From Macellibacteroides fermentans (GTDB lineage: Bacteria; Bacteroidota; Bacteroidia; Bacteroidales; Tannerellaceae): DNA of 64,000 nt. The DNA is taken from assembly GCF_013409575.1 (NCBI RefSeq), contig NZ_JACCCY010000002.1, positions 1 through 64,000 on the forward strand. Reading direction: 5' to 3'. The notes under the pieces were generated by a model that was not told where the DNA came from, ran no database searches, and saw only the letters and a list, made by a program, of their open reading frames with translations. The translations under genes were made by a program, and so were the position numbers. Below are positions 7,953 through 17,072 of this stretch, piece after piece. Positions within the stretch are counted from its first letter, which is position 1, and every line of letters starts with the position of its first letter.

Positions 7953-10112
7953 CTATTTCTGCAGATCCATTTCATCAATCAGGTACCCGGCATCCCCGTA
8001 TTTGTCAATCAGGAACAATACATAGCGAATATCAACGATAATACTTCGTTGGTATTCGGGCAGGTATTGGATATCACCACCAACTCCTTCCCAGTTACGG
8101 TCGAAGTTTAATCCGATAAGCTCGCCCCGGCCGTTCAAAACCGGACTTCCGGAATTTCCTCCCGTGGTGTGGGTGTTGGCCGTAAAGGCAACAGGCATAC
8201 CCTCTTCCTGAGAGCCGTAAGGGGCGTAGTTCTTCGCTTCATAAAGCTGTTTCAATTTATCCGGAACCACAAACTCCCAGTTGGTGGGATCTTCTTTTTC
8301 CATCACACCTTCCAGCGTGGTCTTGTAACCATAGTTAACAGCATCCCTTGCGTTGTAGCCACGAACCTGTCCGTAGGCCAGACGAAGTGTGGAGTTGGCA
8401 TCCGGAAACAGGTTCTTTTCTCCCTGCATCTCCATAATACCCTTAACGAATGTCTTGTGCGCAGCAGCATAGCTGTCGTCAAAACCATCCAGGGCAGCCT
8501 TTAATGCAATCTTTTCAGCTTTTACAGATTTGGCAAATTTAATCATCGGATCTGCCTCAAGCGCTTTAACCGTAGGGTTGTTCATAAAGCGGTTGAAGTT
8601 CCTGTCGCTTCCAAAGATAGATTCTGCAAACAGGTAGTCTATAAACATGTCTGTATTACCCTCGAATTTTTTCTCGCAATCGATCAGACATGCCGGTTGC
8701 ATAATCAAAGGAATTTCGGCAGCATAGGCCTTAAGCAAAGCTTTGGCTATCTTTTTATCCACCGCAGCCGAGTAATCCTTGTTGTTGAAGCGCTTGTATG
8801 CCATGTTCAGCAAGGTGAGCTGTTCCTTGATTGCCTTCTGGTCTTTCTTTTTCAGCGCATCGATAATCGGATCCACTTCGGTTGGAATACCGGTGAACTC
8901 GATACCCCGTATCAAAGCCTCATCCAGCATCCAGCTTCTGAAACGTAAATCCTTCCGGTCGGTTACAATCTGCTTCAGGGCCTGCATGGCTTCAATATAT
9001 TCGGGTTTGTTGTTCTGCTTCGACCAAGCCGTCAGCTTGTCCTGTACATCCAGCTTCACCTTTTCAAAATTACGCTTGTTGATGGCCCAGTTGCTGCCGA
9101 TGGCATTCTTATGCGCATTGGTGGAGCTGGCGTATTTGCTGGCATACTGAATCCGTACCTGCGGGTCGCGCATCATCTCTTCCAGCATTACTTTCTGACG
9201 GATGTCGCGTATTTTGATACGTACGGAATTGTCTATATCCCTTCTTTCGGCCACTTCCCACGACGTATAGAACTTGTTTGTACGTCCGGGAAATCCCAGA
9301 ATCATGGCAAAGTCGTTCTCCTTTACACCGTTAAGGGAAATTTTCAGCCACTTTTTAGGCTTGAGCGGAACGTTGCTGGGTTTGTATTCCGAAGGATTGC
9401 CGCTGGCATCCGCATACACCCTGAATACAGAGAAATCGCCCGTGTGGCGCGGCCACATCCAGTTGTCGGTATCCGCTCCAAACTTTCCGATGGAAGAGGG
9501 AGGAGCACCCACCAGACGTACATCGCTGTACTTCTTGGTTGTAAACATATAATATTTGTTGCCGCCGTAGAAAGGTTTGATCTCCACGCCGGTTCCGGGA
9601 TTATCTTGCAAGAACTTTCCACCCACCTTCTTTTCCGCCAGTTTGTTCAGATACGATGGCGAAAGATAATTCATCCCATTTGGGTCAGGATCGGCTTCCA
9701 GCGCTTTGGTAACGTATTCTGTAACATCGTCAATCTTATCGATCAAGGTGACTGTAAGTCCCGGATTGGGAAGCTCCTTCTCTTTGGAAGAGGCCCAGAA
9801 TCCGTTGGTAAGGTAATCGTTCTCGAGCGAACTGTGTTGTTGTATCTGGCTGTACCCGCAATGGTGATTGGTTAGCAATAAACCCTGATCCGAAACAAAT
9901 TCGCCGGTACATCCGCTGCCAAAGATAACAACCGCATCTTTCAGCGAAGACGAATCGGGATTGTAGATGTCATAGTCCTCTACCTGCAATCCCAGTTTTT
10001 TCATCTCTTCCAGCTTTTGCTGCCTAAGTAACGGAAGCAACCACATCCCTTCGTCTGCAACAACCGGCAGCGAAAGAGTTGTAATCGCCAAGAGCAAGAG
10101 GATTTTCTTCAT
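7953..10112 (-). CDS. dpp11: S46 family dipeptidyl peptidase, DPP11 type (Asp/Glu-specific)
   Basis: This 719-residue exported serine peptidase has a signal peptide (MKKILLLLAITTLSLPVVA). It has the chymotrypsin-like fold: His in LLLTNHHCGYS and the nucleophile Ser654 in GGNSGSP. Eighteen residues after that Ser is Arg672 (LNFDRNWE). In Porphyromonas gingivalis DPP11 the matching Arg673 sets preference for Asp/Glu at P1, while DPP7 has Gly there. The specificity call rests on that single position. It would release acidic dipeptides in the periplasm. It is the last gene of a probable Smr-CYTH-DPP11 operon, with 27 nt to CYTH. Confidence 0.88.
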   Translation of the reverse strand: MKKILLLLAITTLSLPVVADEGMWLLPLLRQQKLEEMKKLGLQVEDYDIYNPDSSSLKDAVVIFGSGCTGEFVSDQGLLLTNHHCGYSQIQQHSSLENDYLTNGFWASSKEKELPNPGLTVTLIDKIDDVTEYVTKALEADPDPNGMNYLSPSYLNKLAEKKVGGKFLQDNPGTGVEIKPFYGGNKYYMFTTKKYSDVRLVGAPPSSIGKFGADTDNWMWPRHTGDFSVFRVYADASGNPSEYKPSNVPLKPKKWLKISLNGVKENDFAMILGFPGRTNKFYTSWEVAERRDIDNSVRIKIRDIRQKVMLEEMMRDPQVRIQYASKYASSTNAHKNAIGSNWAINKRNFEKVKLDVQDKLTAWSKQNNKPEYIEAMQALKQIVTDRKDLRFRSWMLDEALIRGIEFTGIPTEVDPIIDALKKKDQKAIKEQLTLLNMAYKRFNNKDYSAAVDKKIAKALLKAYAAEIPLIMQPACLIDCEKKFEGNTDMFIDYLFAESIFGSDRNFNRFMNNPTVKALEADPMIKFAKSVKAEKIALKAALDGFDDSYAAAHKTFVKGIMEMQGEKNLFPDANSTLRLAYGQVRGYNARDAVNYGYKTTLEGVMEKEDPTNWEFVVPDKLKQLYEAKNYAPYGSQEEGMPVAFTANTHTTGGNSGSPVLNGRGELIGLNFDRNWEGVGGDIQYLPEYQRSIIVDIRYVLFLIDKYGDAGYLIDEMDLQK

Positions 10113-10139
10113 ATAACAAGTCAGTTTAAATTATTTATT

Positions 10140-10619
10140 TTATTTCTTATTTTCCCATGTACTATACGGATGTCTGGATAACATCGAGTTGTAATAACGC
10201 ACATCACCTGTAACCTCCTCGCCAAGCCAGTCGGGACGGATAAAAACTTCCGAAGCCTCCTTCAGTTCTATCTCCGCCACTACCAATCCCTGGTTTTCGC
10301 CGTCAAACACATCCACTTCAAAGATATGATCGCCCGCTTTTACAAGGTGCCTTACCTTACTTATCGTACCCGGCTCACAAAGCGCCAACAGCTGGTATGC
10401 CTCCTCTTCCGTAATCTTCTTTTCAAATTCGTATCGGGTGGTTCCATCCACGTTGGATGCCCCTTTTATGGTAAGATAGCCCTCATCTCCGCGGATGCGT
10501 ACCCTTACGGATCGTTCCGGCGAAGAGCAGATATATCCCTGTACGATGCGTTTGGAATCGTATACTTCAGGAAAGAAGTCGCCCCTGACCAAAAATTTAC
10601 GTTCTATCTCTGTGGCCAT
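10140..10619 (-). CDS. CYTH domain protein (triphosphate tunnel metalloenzyme family)
   Basis: This 159-residue protein begins MATEIERKFLV, which holds the ExExK motif defining CYTH/TTM proteins. Later alternating basic and acidic strand residues fit the tunnel fold: RVRIRGDEGYLTIKG, RYEFEKKI and FEVDVFDGENQGLVVAEIEL. Characterised relatives hydrolyse inorganic triphosphate, thiamine triphosphate or make cAMP. The small bacterial type usually acts on tripolyphosphate, which is an inference here. It lies between the Smr and DPP11 genes on the same strand. Confidence 0.85.
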   Translation of the reverse strand: MATEIERKFLVRGDFFPEVYDSKRIVQGYICSSPERSVRVRIRGDEGYLTIKGASNVDGTTRYEFEKKITEEEAYQLLALCEPGTISKVRHLVKAGDHIFEVDVFDGENQGLVVAEIELKEASEVFIRPDWLGEEVTGDVRYYNSMLSRHPYSTWENKK

Positions 10620-10631
10620 ATCCGATCCGGA

Positions 10632-11678
10632 TTATTTAATTGTTACCATCGTGGCTCCAAATCCATATTCGCGAAAAGAAGCATCCTGGTAAAAATACTG
10701 TTTATATTTTGTTTTGAGTTCATTTTCAATCGCTTTTCGCAGTACGCCTTCTCCTTTTCCATGGATAAAAACAATTTTCTGACCTTTTACGCCGGCATAT
10801 TCCTTTAAGACTTCATGGAATTTATCCAGTTGATAGTTCAGAATGGCAGTACTGTCCATACCCGCAGTGGTATCCAGTAACTGTTCGGTATGCAAATCGA
10901 CCTCGATGATGGGAGCTTCTGCCTTTTTCTTTACCACAGTAGGCGTAACCTTTTCTTCCCGTACCTTTTGCTGCATGGCTTCCTGTATAGCGGCGGCCGA
11001 GATAAGCATCTGCCGTTCGGGAATATCTTGTCTGACAATGGGCGCCAGGATAGCCGGCTCATCAAAATAATCGTTATCAAGGAAACAATGCAATTTATAG
11101 AATTTTACTGTATCCAAACGCAATTCGACCGACACGGAGTTTTTCATAGCGTAGGGTTTATCCTTTTTAAATGCGATAAACTGAACACAAATCCGTTCAA
11201 GCTCGTTCAGGTCTTCTTTGCCGAACTCTTCCATGAATATCTTGGTGTTGGGTTCGATCAGGCCCTGGCTACGGCTCATCCAGCTGTTGTTTTGGCGGCT
11301 CATATAGTTGTAGAACAGGAAATAGTTGCTCTCATTCACAAAATATGCTTCGTAGCGGGTCTGCTGCATCGATTTGGGATCTATAGGCAGGTAGGCAAGA
11401 AAAACGTTGAGCCTTTCGCCTTCGGCTGTCTCTTCAACCTTCTCTGGCTGAGGTGCGGGAGCGGTTACCTGTACCTGAGGAGCCGGAGCCGACGGTCTGC
11501 CTGCACTGCTTCTGGTCATCATATTGTCGCCTACAACCACACATTCACGAATAAGAACCGGAATGTCAAATCCATCCTCATCTTCTACTATTACCTGGTC
11601 GTTTCCCTTGAATCTGCGTACAATTCCACCACCCACGCTGTTCAGGAACCGTACCTTATCGCCTATTTTAACATTCAT
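10632..11678 (-). CDS. DUF2027 and Smr domain protein
   Basis: This 348-residue protein has an N-terminal basic beta-rich domain (IGDKVRFLNSVGGGIVRRFKGNDQVIVEDEDGFDIPV), a Pro/Ala/Gln linker near residues 60-80, and a DUF2027 middle. Its C-terminal Smr domain of about 85 residues contains EVDLHTEQL and the HGKGEGVLRKAI motif. Smr domains occur in MutS2 and in stand-alone nucleases acting on branched DNA or stalled-ribosome mRNA. The role of the Bacteroidetes DUF2027-Smr fusion is not established. It is the first gene of the operon with CYTH and DPP11, and divergent from queA. Confidence 0.82.
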   Translation of the reverse strand: MNVKIGDKVRFLNSVGGGIVRRFKGNDQVIVEDEDGFDIPVLIRECVVVGDNMMTRSSAGRPSAPAPQVQVTAPAPQPEKVEETAEGERLNVFLAYLPIDPKSMQQTRYEAYFVNESNYFLFYNYMSRQNNSWMSRSQGLIEPNTKIFMEEFGKEDLNELERICVQFIAFKKDKPYAMKNSVSVELRLDTVKFYKLHCFLDNDYFDEPAILAPIVRQDIPERQMLISAAAIQEAMQQKVREEKVTPTVVKKKAEAPIIEVDLHTEQLLDTTAGMDSTAILNYQLDKFHEVLKEYAGVKGQKIVFIHGKGEGVLRKAIENELKTKYKQYFYQDASFREYGFGATMVTIK

Positions 11679-11716
11679 ACATTCGCGTTGTTAGTTATTA
11701 TCTGGACAAAGTTCAC

Positions 11717-11724
11717 TAATTTTG
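11717..11724 (+). promoter_or_regulatory. -7 box for queA
   Basis: TAATTTTG fits TAnnTTTG and lies 16 nt before the queA ATG at 11741. Confidence 0.65.
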
Positions 11725-11740
11725 CGCAGATATTAAAGTA

Positions 11741-12958
11741 ATGACTGCAAAAACTGAACAAATACGTATTGAGGAATTTAATTATCCTCTGCCCGACGAA
11801 CGGATTGCAAAATTTCCGTTAACCAAACGAGACGAATCCAAATTGCTGGTCTACCGTAACGGTAAAATAGATGAGGCTGTTTTTAAGCAATTGTCTGATT
11901 ACCTGCCGCAGGGAAGTATGCTGGTATATAATAATACCCGTGTGATACAGGCCCGCATGCTGTTTCAGAAGGAGACCGGAGCCCAGATCGAGGTGTTTTG
12001 TCTGGAACCGGTTATCCCGCACGACTATGCCCTGGTGTTTCAGCAGACCGAATCCTGCAGCTGGCTTTGTCTTGTGGGCAACCTGAAGAAATGGAAAGAG
12101 GGAGCATTGCATAAAACCATCCGGATGGATGATAAGGAAGTTGTGCTATCTGCCGAGCGGATTAAGACGACCGGCGACAGCCACCTGGTCCGCTTCTCGT
12201 GGAATAATCCGCAGGTAACCTTTGCCGAACTGCTGGATGCAGCAGGTATCCTGCCTATTCCGCCCTATCTGCACCGTGAAACCCGCGAAAGCGATCTGCA
12301 GACCTATCAAACGGTCTACTCCAAAATAAAAGGTTCGGTGGCCGCTCCAACGGCGGGACTCCATTTCACGCCCGAAGTACTGGCCGGTCTGGATGCAAAA
12401 GGCTTTACCCGCGAAGAGGTTACTTTGCACGTGGGGGCCGGAACCTTTAAACCGGTAAAGAGTGAAGTAATTGGCGATCATGAGATGCATACGGAATTTA
12501 TTTCGGTACGCCGTTCTGCCATCGAAAACATACGGACCAATTTAGGACGGGTTATCGCGGTTGGAACCACTTCTGTCCGCACACTCGAAAGTCTCTATTA
12601 CATGGGAAGGACGTTAGTCAACAACCCCGATGCAACATCCGAAGAGCTGGTAGTTACTCAATGGACGCCATACCACGATACCGAAGAGGTTACTGCCCAT
12701 GAGGCACTTACGGCCCTGTTGGATTACCTGGATCGTAACCAGACCGATACGTTGCTTTCTGCAACGCAGATCATGATTGCGCCGGGTTACGAATTCAAGA
12801 TCGTGAAGGGAATTATAACAAACTTTCATCAGCCCAAGAGCACCCTGCTGTTGCTTATTTCGGCCTTTGTAAACGGCAACTGGAAATCCATTTACAACTA
12901 TGCCCTCGATAACGACTTCCGGTTCTTAAGCTACGGAGACAGCTCCTTGCTGCTATAG
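11741..12958 (+). CDS. queA: S-adenosylmethionine:tRNA ribosyltransferase-isomerase QueA
   Basis: At 405 residues this is slightly longer than Escherichia coli QueA. It transfers and isomerises the ribosyl moiety of SAM onto preQ1 at tRNA position 34 to form epoxyqueuosine. Visible family features are LPDERIAKFPLTKRDESKLLVY at the N-terminus, PTAGLHFT, LHVGAGTFKPV, GTTSVRTLES and NFHQPKSTLLLLISAF near the end. It is followed by about 750 bp of non-coding DNA that carries the first repeat element. Confidence 0.93.
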   Translation: MTAKTEQIRIEEFNYPLPDERIAKFPLTKRDESKLLVYRNGKIDEAVFKQLSDYLPQGSMLVYNNTRVIQARMLFQKETGAQIEVFCLEPVIPHDYALVFQQTESCSWLCLVGNLKKWKEGALHKTIRMDDKEVVLSAERIKTTGDSHLVRFSWNNPQVTFAELLDAAGILPIPPYLHRETRESDLQTYQTVYSKIKGSVAAPTAGLHFTPEVLAGLDAKGFTREEVTLHVGAGTFKPVKSEVIGDHEMHTEFISVRRSAIENIRTNLGRVIAVGTTSVRTLESLYYMGRTLVNNPDATSEELVVTQWTPYHDTEEVTAHEALTALLDYLDRNQTDTLLSATQIMIAPGYEFKIVKGIITNFHQPKSTLLLLISAFVNGNWKSIYNYALDNDFRFLSYGDSSLLL

Positions 12959-13004
12959 TTTCAAGAAAGAATGAAATAAAAATATCTGAAATTTTTCAGT
13001 ACGG

Positions 13005-13378
13005 GTCATAAAACGAATTAAACGCGAAATCATCTGTCATCTCTCATTTATTGCCTTCAAACCCTTTGGTGGTCTGGGTTGTTGAGGATGACAGATGCGG
13101 ATGACGGATGCGGTTTATCTGTCATCTCTCACAGGATATTTCCGACTCCCTGCTTTTGAACTTTCCTGATTCCCCAGCCCTGCTGCTGCAGCACATAATA
13201 GAATTATTCCTTCCCCGGTAGTCTTTTAACCTTTTCCCTTAATATATCTAGCCCGAATCCTTAAGGCACTTATTCGTTTGACAGCTGTTAAACGCAAAGT
13301 CAACAGTTGGATAACTTGCATTCAACAATTGTCAAACGCAAAGTAGACAGTTGTTAAACGAATACTTCTATTAAGGGA
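13005..13378 (+). repeat. Dispersed intergenic element, copy 1
   Basis: About 375 bp that align in architecture with 63526-63896. The left module has CATCTGTCAT (13031-13040), the inverted ATGACAGATG (13088-13097) and ATCTGTCAT again (13117-13125), with the shared lead-in AAACGAATTAAA. A divergent spacer follows, then the 4 x 22-bp palindrome array. From the first CATCTGTCAT to the first palindrome is 249 bp here and 246 bp in copy 2. No coding capacity is evident. Confidence 0.8.
13272..13363. repeat. Array of four palindromes at 22-bp period (copy 1)
   Basis: Ten-base units start at 13280 (GACAGCTGTT), 13302 (AACAGTTGGA), 13324 (AACAATTGTC) and 13346 (GACAGTTGTT), exactly 22 bp apart. The array is closed by perfect inverted arms ATTCGTTT (13272-13279) and AAACGAAT (13356-13363). 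Outside these lie TTAA-centred boxes: CCCTTAAT at 13236-13243, CCTTAAGG at 13259-13266, and ATTAAGGG at 13370-13377. Confidence 0.85.
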
Positions 13379-13622
13379 AAAAATTAGAAGGTTACCGGAA
13401 ACAAATTACTTTCTCGGGGGATTGAACATTACTTCCTAAGATGCTTTTATTGCTTTACAGGAGATTGCTTCGCCTCCAATAACCTATCGAAATTTCAGCT
13501 TGACTGCCTTTGGATTAGAAGGCTAAACCAAATGGTTTGAAAACGATTCACACGCAATGTAAAATGAGTTTTGCCAAGCAGGCTTTTTTGTTGTAAATGT
13601 CATCGCTTTCAATATAAATATG

Positions 13623-13630
13623 TAAATTTG
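13623..13630 (+). promoter_or_regulatory. -7 box for the DPP III gene
   Basis: TAAATTTG fits TAnnTTTG. It gives a leader of roughly 75 nt before the ATG at 13712. Confidence 0.55.
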
Positions 13631-13711
13631 CAGTTGGTTTGCCCTTTTTTGAAACAAAGGAGCCTTGCCGCTTGTATGTTTATGTAAGATAGATAGATAA
13701 ATAAGATAGAT

Positions 13712-15763
13712 ATGAAGAAAATAATGTTATCCGTTATGACAGCAATCGCTTTTACAGCTTGTACGGGAAACAAAACGGCCAGTCCCGAAAAGGCACAGTC
13801 GTTTTCCTACGAAGTAGACAAGTTCGCCGACCTGCAGATACTGCGTTACCAGGTTCCCGGATTTGAATCCCTCACATTAAATCAAAAACAGCTCTTATAT
13901 CACCTCTCACTGGCAGCCATCATGGGGCGCGACATCCTGTTCGATCAGAACTGCAGATACAACCTGGCTGTTCGTCGCACGTTGGAGGCAATTACCGAAA
14001 ACTATAAAGGCGACCGCTCGTCGGCCGACTATAAGGCGATGGAGGTATATCTGAAGCGGGTGTGGTTCTCTAACGGTATCCACCATCACTACGGTGAGGA
14101 AAAATTTGTACCGGGCTTCTCGGAAGAATTTTTTGTATCAGCTGTAAAAGGGCTGGACCCTAATGCTGTTCCTGTACGCGACGGACAAACAGTAGATCAG
14201 TTCCTTGCCGAATTGGTTCCGGTTATTTTCGATCCATTGGTACTAAGCAAACGGACGGTGCAAAGCGGAGATCAGGACCTCATTCTTGCTTCGGCCAACA
14301 ACTATTACGGGGGTGGTATAACCCAGCACGAGGTTGAGGCCTTTTACGATAAGATGAAGGATCCGAAAGACGAAACTCCTATTTCTTACGGATTGAACAG
14401 CCGTTTGGTGAAAGAGGATGGCAAAATAGTGGAGAAGGTTTGGAAAGTAGGCGGCCTTTACACCCAGGCCATCGAGAAGATTGTGGCTGAATTACAGTTG
14501 GCTGTACCTTTTGCCGAAAACGAAAATCAGAAGAAGGTGATCGAAACATTGATCTCTTATTATAAAACCGGCGACCTGAAGGAGTTTGATGCCTATGCCG
14601 TATTGTGGGTGAAGGATACCGTTTCGGAAGTCGACTTTATCAACGGATTTACAGAAACCTACGGCGATCCGCTGGGCATGAAGGCCAGCTGGGAGTCAAC
14701 CGTCAACTTCGTAAACAAGGAAGCTACCAAACGTACGATTGTTATAAGCAACAACGCGCAATGGTTTGAAGACAATTCGCCGGTGGACAGCCGCTTCAAG
14801 AAGAAAGAGGTAAAGGGTGTTTCTGCCAAAGTGATTACCGTGGCGATGCTGGGTGGCGATTGCTATCCTGCAACTCCTATCGGAATCAACCTGCCTAATG
14901 CCGACTGGATCAGAAAGGATCATGGTTCCAAATCGGTTACCATCGAAAATATTACCGAAGCATACGATAAAGCTTCGCAGGGAAGCGGTTTCAACGAAGA
15001 GTTTGTTTGGAGCGACAAGGAGCGTGAGGCGATCAAGACTTACGGATTCCTGACAGACAACCTGCATACCGACCTGCACGAATGTCTGGGTCACGGTTCG
15101 GGTCAGCTGCTGCCGGGTGTTGCTTCGGATGCACTTAAGGCGTACAGTTCTACACTGGAAGAAACCCGTGCCGACCTGTTCGGATTGTATTACATAGCCG
15201 ATCCTAAATTGGTGGAACTGGGACTTGTTCCCGATGCTGAGGCATACAAGGCGGAGTACTACAAATATATTATGAACGGACTGATGTCGCAGCTGGTTCG
15301 CATCGAACTTGGCAAGAACGTGGAAGAGGCGCATATGCGTAACCGCCAGCTTATTGCCAAATGGGCGTTCGAACAGGGTAAGGCAGACAATGTAATTGAG
15401 CTGAAGAAAAAAGAGGGTAAAACCTATGTAGTGGTGAACGATTATGCCAAACTGCGTGAACTCTTTGGAAAGCTGTTGGCCGAAGTACAACGTATCAAGA
15501 GCGAAGGCGACTTTGCCGCCGGAAAGCAACTGGTGGAAGATTATGCCGTAAAGGTGGATCCCGAATTACATGCCGAGGTATTGAAGCGTTACGCTGCACT
15601 TAACCTGGCTCCTTACAAAGGATTTGTAAATCCGGTGATGAAACTGGTTAAGAACGAAAAAGGGGAGGTAACCGATGTTACGCTCGACTATACCGAAGGG
15701 TATACCCAACAGATGGTGCGCTACGGAAAGGAATATTCTTTCCTTCCTACTTACAACGACTAA
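13712..15763 (+). CDS. Dipeptidyl peptidase III (M49 zinc peptidase), lipoprotein
   Basis: This 683-residue member of peptidase family M49 releases dipeptides from peptide N-termini. The zinc motif HECLGH (456-461) is the HExxGH variant found in Bacteroides DPP III, whereas human DPP III has a longer HELLGH-type motif. The second zinc site, EETRAD, lies near residues 483-488. The N-terminus KKIMLSVMTAIAFTACTG carries a lipobox (FTAC), so it is probably membrane-anchored. The gene ends 6 nt before the DNA-repair gene and may be co-transcribed with it. Confidence 0.92.
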   Translation: MKKIMLSVMTAIAFTACTGNKTASPEKAQSFSYEVDKFADLQILRYQVPGFESLTLNQKQLLYHLSLAAIMGRDILFDQNCRYNLAVRRTLEAITENYKGDRSSADYKAMEVYLKRVWFSNGIHHHYGEEKFVPGFSEEFFVSAVKGLDPNAVPVRDGQTVDQFLAELVPVIFDPLVLSKRTVQSGDQDLILASANNYYGGGITQHEVEAFYDKMKDPKDETPISYGLNSRLVKEDGKIVEKVWKVGGLYTQAIEKIVAELQLAVPFAENENQKKVIETLISYYKTGDLKEFDAYAVLWVKDTVSEVDFINGFTETYGDPLGMKASWESTVNFVNKEATKRTIVISNNAQWFEDNSPVDSRFKKKEVKGVSAKVITVAMLGGDCYPATPIGINLPNADWIRKDHGSKSVTIENITEAYDKASQGSGFNEEFVWSDKEREAIKTYGFLTDNLHTDLHECLGHGSGQLLPGVASDALKAYSSTLEETRADLFGLYYIADPKLVELGLVPDAEAYKAEYYKYIMNGLMSQLVRIELGKNVEEAHMRNRQLIAKWAFEQGKADNVIELKKKEGKTYVVVNDYAKLRELFGKLLAEVQRIKSEGDFAAGKQLVEDYAVKVDPELHAEVLKRYAALNLAPYKGFVNPVMKLVKNEKGEVTDVTLDYTEGYTQQMVRYGKEYSFLPTYND

Positions 15764-15769
15764 TTTTTT

Positions 15770-16432
15770 ATGCAGGAAACAATTCAACAGATACGAAAAC
15801 AACTCCGTTTGGCAATGAACGGAGTTGTTTCTTCCAGTATGCGTGACAAGGGAATGGACTACAAGATGAATTTCGGTGTGTCTGTTCCTAAGATAAAGGA
15901 GATTGCGTCTCAATACGAACCCAGCGAAGCGCTTGCCTCGTTGTTGTGGGAACAGGATGTACGCGAGCTGAAAATTATGGCAACACTGCTTTATCCTGCC
16001 GACGCCTTTACTGCCGAAGCAGCCAACCGGTGGGTAAGCGAGCTGAAACACCTGGAGATTGCAGAGCAACTTGTTGCCAACTTATTGCCTAAACTTCCGT
16101 TTGCCGAAGTATTGGCAACGCAATGGATTACCGATACCCGCGAATTTGTATCGGTTACGGGCTATCTTTTATTGGCACGTTTATGTACCCTGGGCAACCA
16201 GCTTACAGATTCTACTGCCGGTTTGATGGTGAATGCTGCGGCAAGTGTAGTGGAGGAGGGGCTTTCGCGCAGGCAGCGTGCCGCCAGTCTTGCACTGAAA
16301 CGCTATGGTAGACAGTCGCAAACGCAGGCTGCATCGGTTTTGCGTGCGATAGAAGGGCTGCAAGCGAGCGGAGAAGCCGGCAAACTAGAAATATATAATG
16401 ATATTAAATTTGAATTTGAATATTACGCCTAA
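15770..16432 (+). CDS. AlkD-like DNA alkylation repair protein (HEAT-repeat fold)
   Basis: This 220-residue helical protein resembles the AlkC/AlkD DNA glycosylase-like superfamily. It has repeated amphipathic helices, including NFGVSVPKIKEIASQYEPSEALASLLWEQDVRELKI, where the WxxxxxE/R pattern is typical. AlkD excises alkylated bases from DNA. Several Bacteroidetes homologues lack proof of activity, so only the family is assigned. It begins 6 nt after the DPP III stop. Confidence 0.78.
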   Translation: MQETIQQIRKQLRLAMNGVVSSSMRDKGMDYKMNFGVSVPKIKEIASQYEPSEALASLLWEQDVRELKIMATLLYPADAFTAEAANRWVSELKHLEIAEQLVANLLPKLPFAEVLATQWITDTREFVSVTGYLLLARLCTLGNQLTDSTAGLMVNAAASVVEEGLSRRQRAASLALKRYGRQSQTQAASVLRAIEGLQASGEAGKLEIYNDIKFEFEYYA

Positions 16433-16458
16433 GCTTTTTGCTTTTAAAATAAATGCAC

Positions 16459-16466
16459 TAACTTTG
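16459..16466 (+). promoter_or_regulatory. -7 box for the Fur-family gene
   Basis: TAACTTTG fits TAnnTTTG. A TTTG at 16437-16440, 18 nt upstream, is close to the expected -33 box. The ATG is at 16492. Confidence 0.65.
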
Positions 16467-16491
16467 CGATTGCGTGATGAATAAGCACTAA

Positions 16492-16962
16492 ATGGATAAA
16501 ATCTCAGCGTTACAAAAACGAGAACTGTTTACCGAATATCTTACGAGGAAAGGCCACCGAAAAACACCCGAAAGGTATGCTATTCTGGATCATGTCTGTG
16601 CAATAAACGGACATTTTGATGTAGAAATGCTTTACCAGAGTCTGGAAGGAGCCAATTTCCACGTAAGCAGGGCTACGTTATATAATACGATTGAGTTGTT
16701 GGTGGATGCACGCTTGTTGGTAAGACACCAGTTTGGTACGCAGGGAGTGCAGTATGAGTGTGCCGAGAAGGCGGCGGGCCATTTTCATCTGGTTTGTTCG
16801 CACTGCGGAAGGATTCAGGAATATAAAGACCTGGCCTTAAAGGCTTCGGTGCTTTCAAAGAAATTTACCAAGTTTACACCGGAATATTTTTCGATGTATA
16901 TATTTGGCCTCTGCAGTAAGTGTAAGTATGCACTTAAAAGGAAAGAAAAGAAAGAATATTAA
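16492..16962 (+). CDS. Fur family metal/peroxide-responsive regulator
   Basis: This 156-residue Fur-family repressor has an N-terminal winged helix (RKTPERYAILDHV, then VSRATLYNTIELL as recognition helix). The family metal site is GHFHLVCSHCGRIQEY, and a second CxxC (CSKCK) near the C-terminus forms the structural zinc site. Whether it senses iron (Fur), zinc (Zur) or peroxide (PerR) cannot be decided from the motif alone. It precedes purA on the same strand with a 110-nt gap. Confidence 0.88.
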   Translation: MDKISALQKRELFTEYLTRKGHRKTPERYAILDHVCAINGHFDVEMLYQSLEGANFHVSRATLYNTIELLVDARLLVRHQFGTQGVQYECAEKAAGHFHLVCSHCGRIQEYKDLALKASVLSKKFTKFTPEYFSMYIFGLCSKCKYALKRKEKKEY

Positions 16963-17072
16963 CGACTATATTATAGTAAGGTGAAACGAGCATGTAAACA
17001 ACTTTCTACGCCAAAAGCGGTGAATAAAACAGTTAGCGAGTTCCATGCCTACATATTAAAAATTTTATTCGT

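Larger units (their letters stand above)
12959..13711. other. Non-coding interval with repeat element copy 1
   Basis: No plausible gene is visible in these 753 bases on either strand. The left half holds the ATCTGTCAT-rich module and the palindrome array described separately. The stretch 13400-13620 shows nothing I can name. The right end carries the DPP III promoter. Confidence 0.7.

Noticed and set aside
9111-9875. A 254-codon open frame antisense to DPP11.
   Set aside because: The DPP11 frame is intact with catalytic motifs; the antisense frame is a coding shadow.
13272-13363. Possible CRISPR array at the 22-bp-period repeats (also 63790-63881).
   Set aside because: The repeats are palindromic cores of 10 bp with 12-bp spacers, far too short for CRISPR units, only four units long, and no cas genes lie nearby.
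12959-13711. A decayed gene in the long gap before DPP III.
   Set aside because: No frame on either strand gives a recognisable remnant; the structure is explained by the repeat element and promoter.
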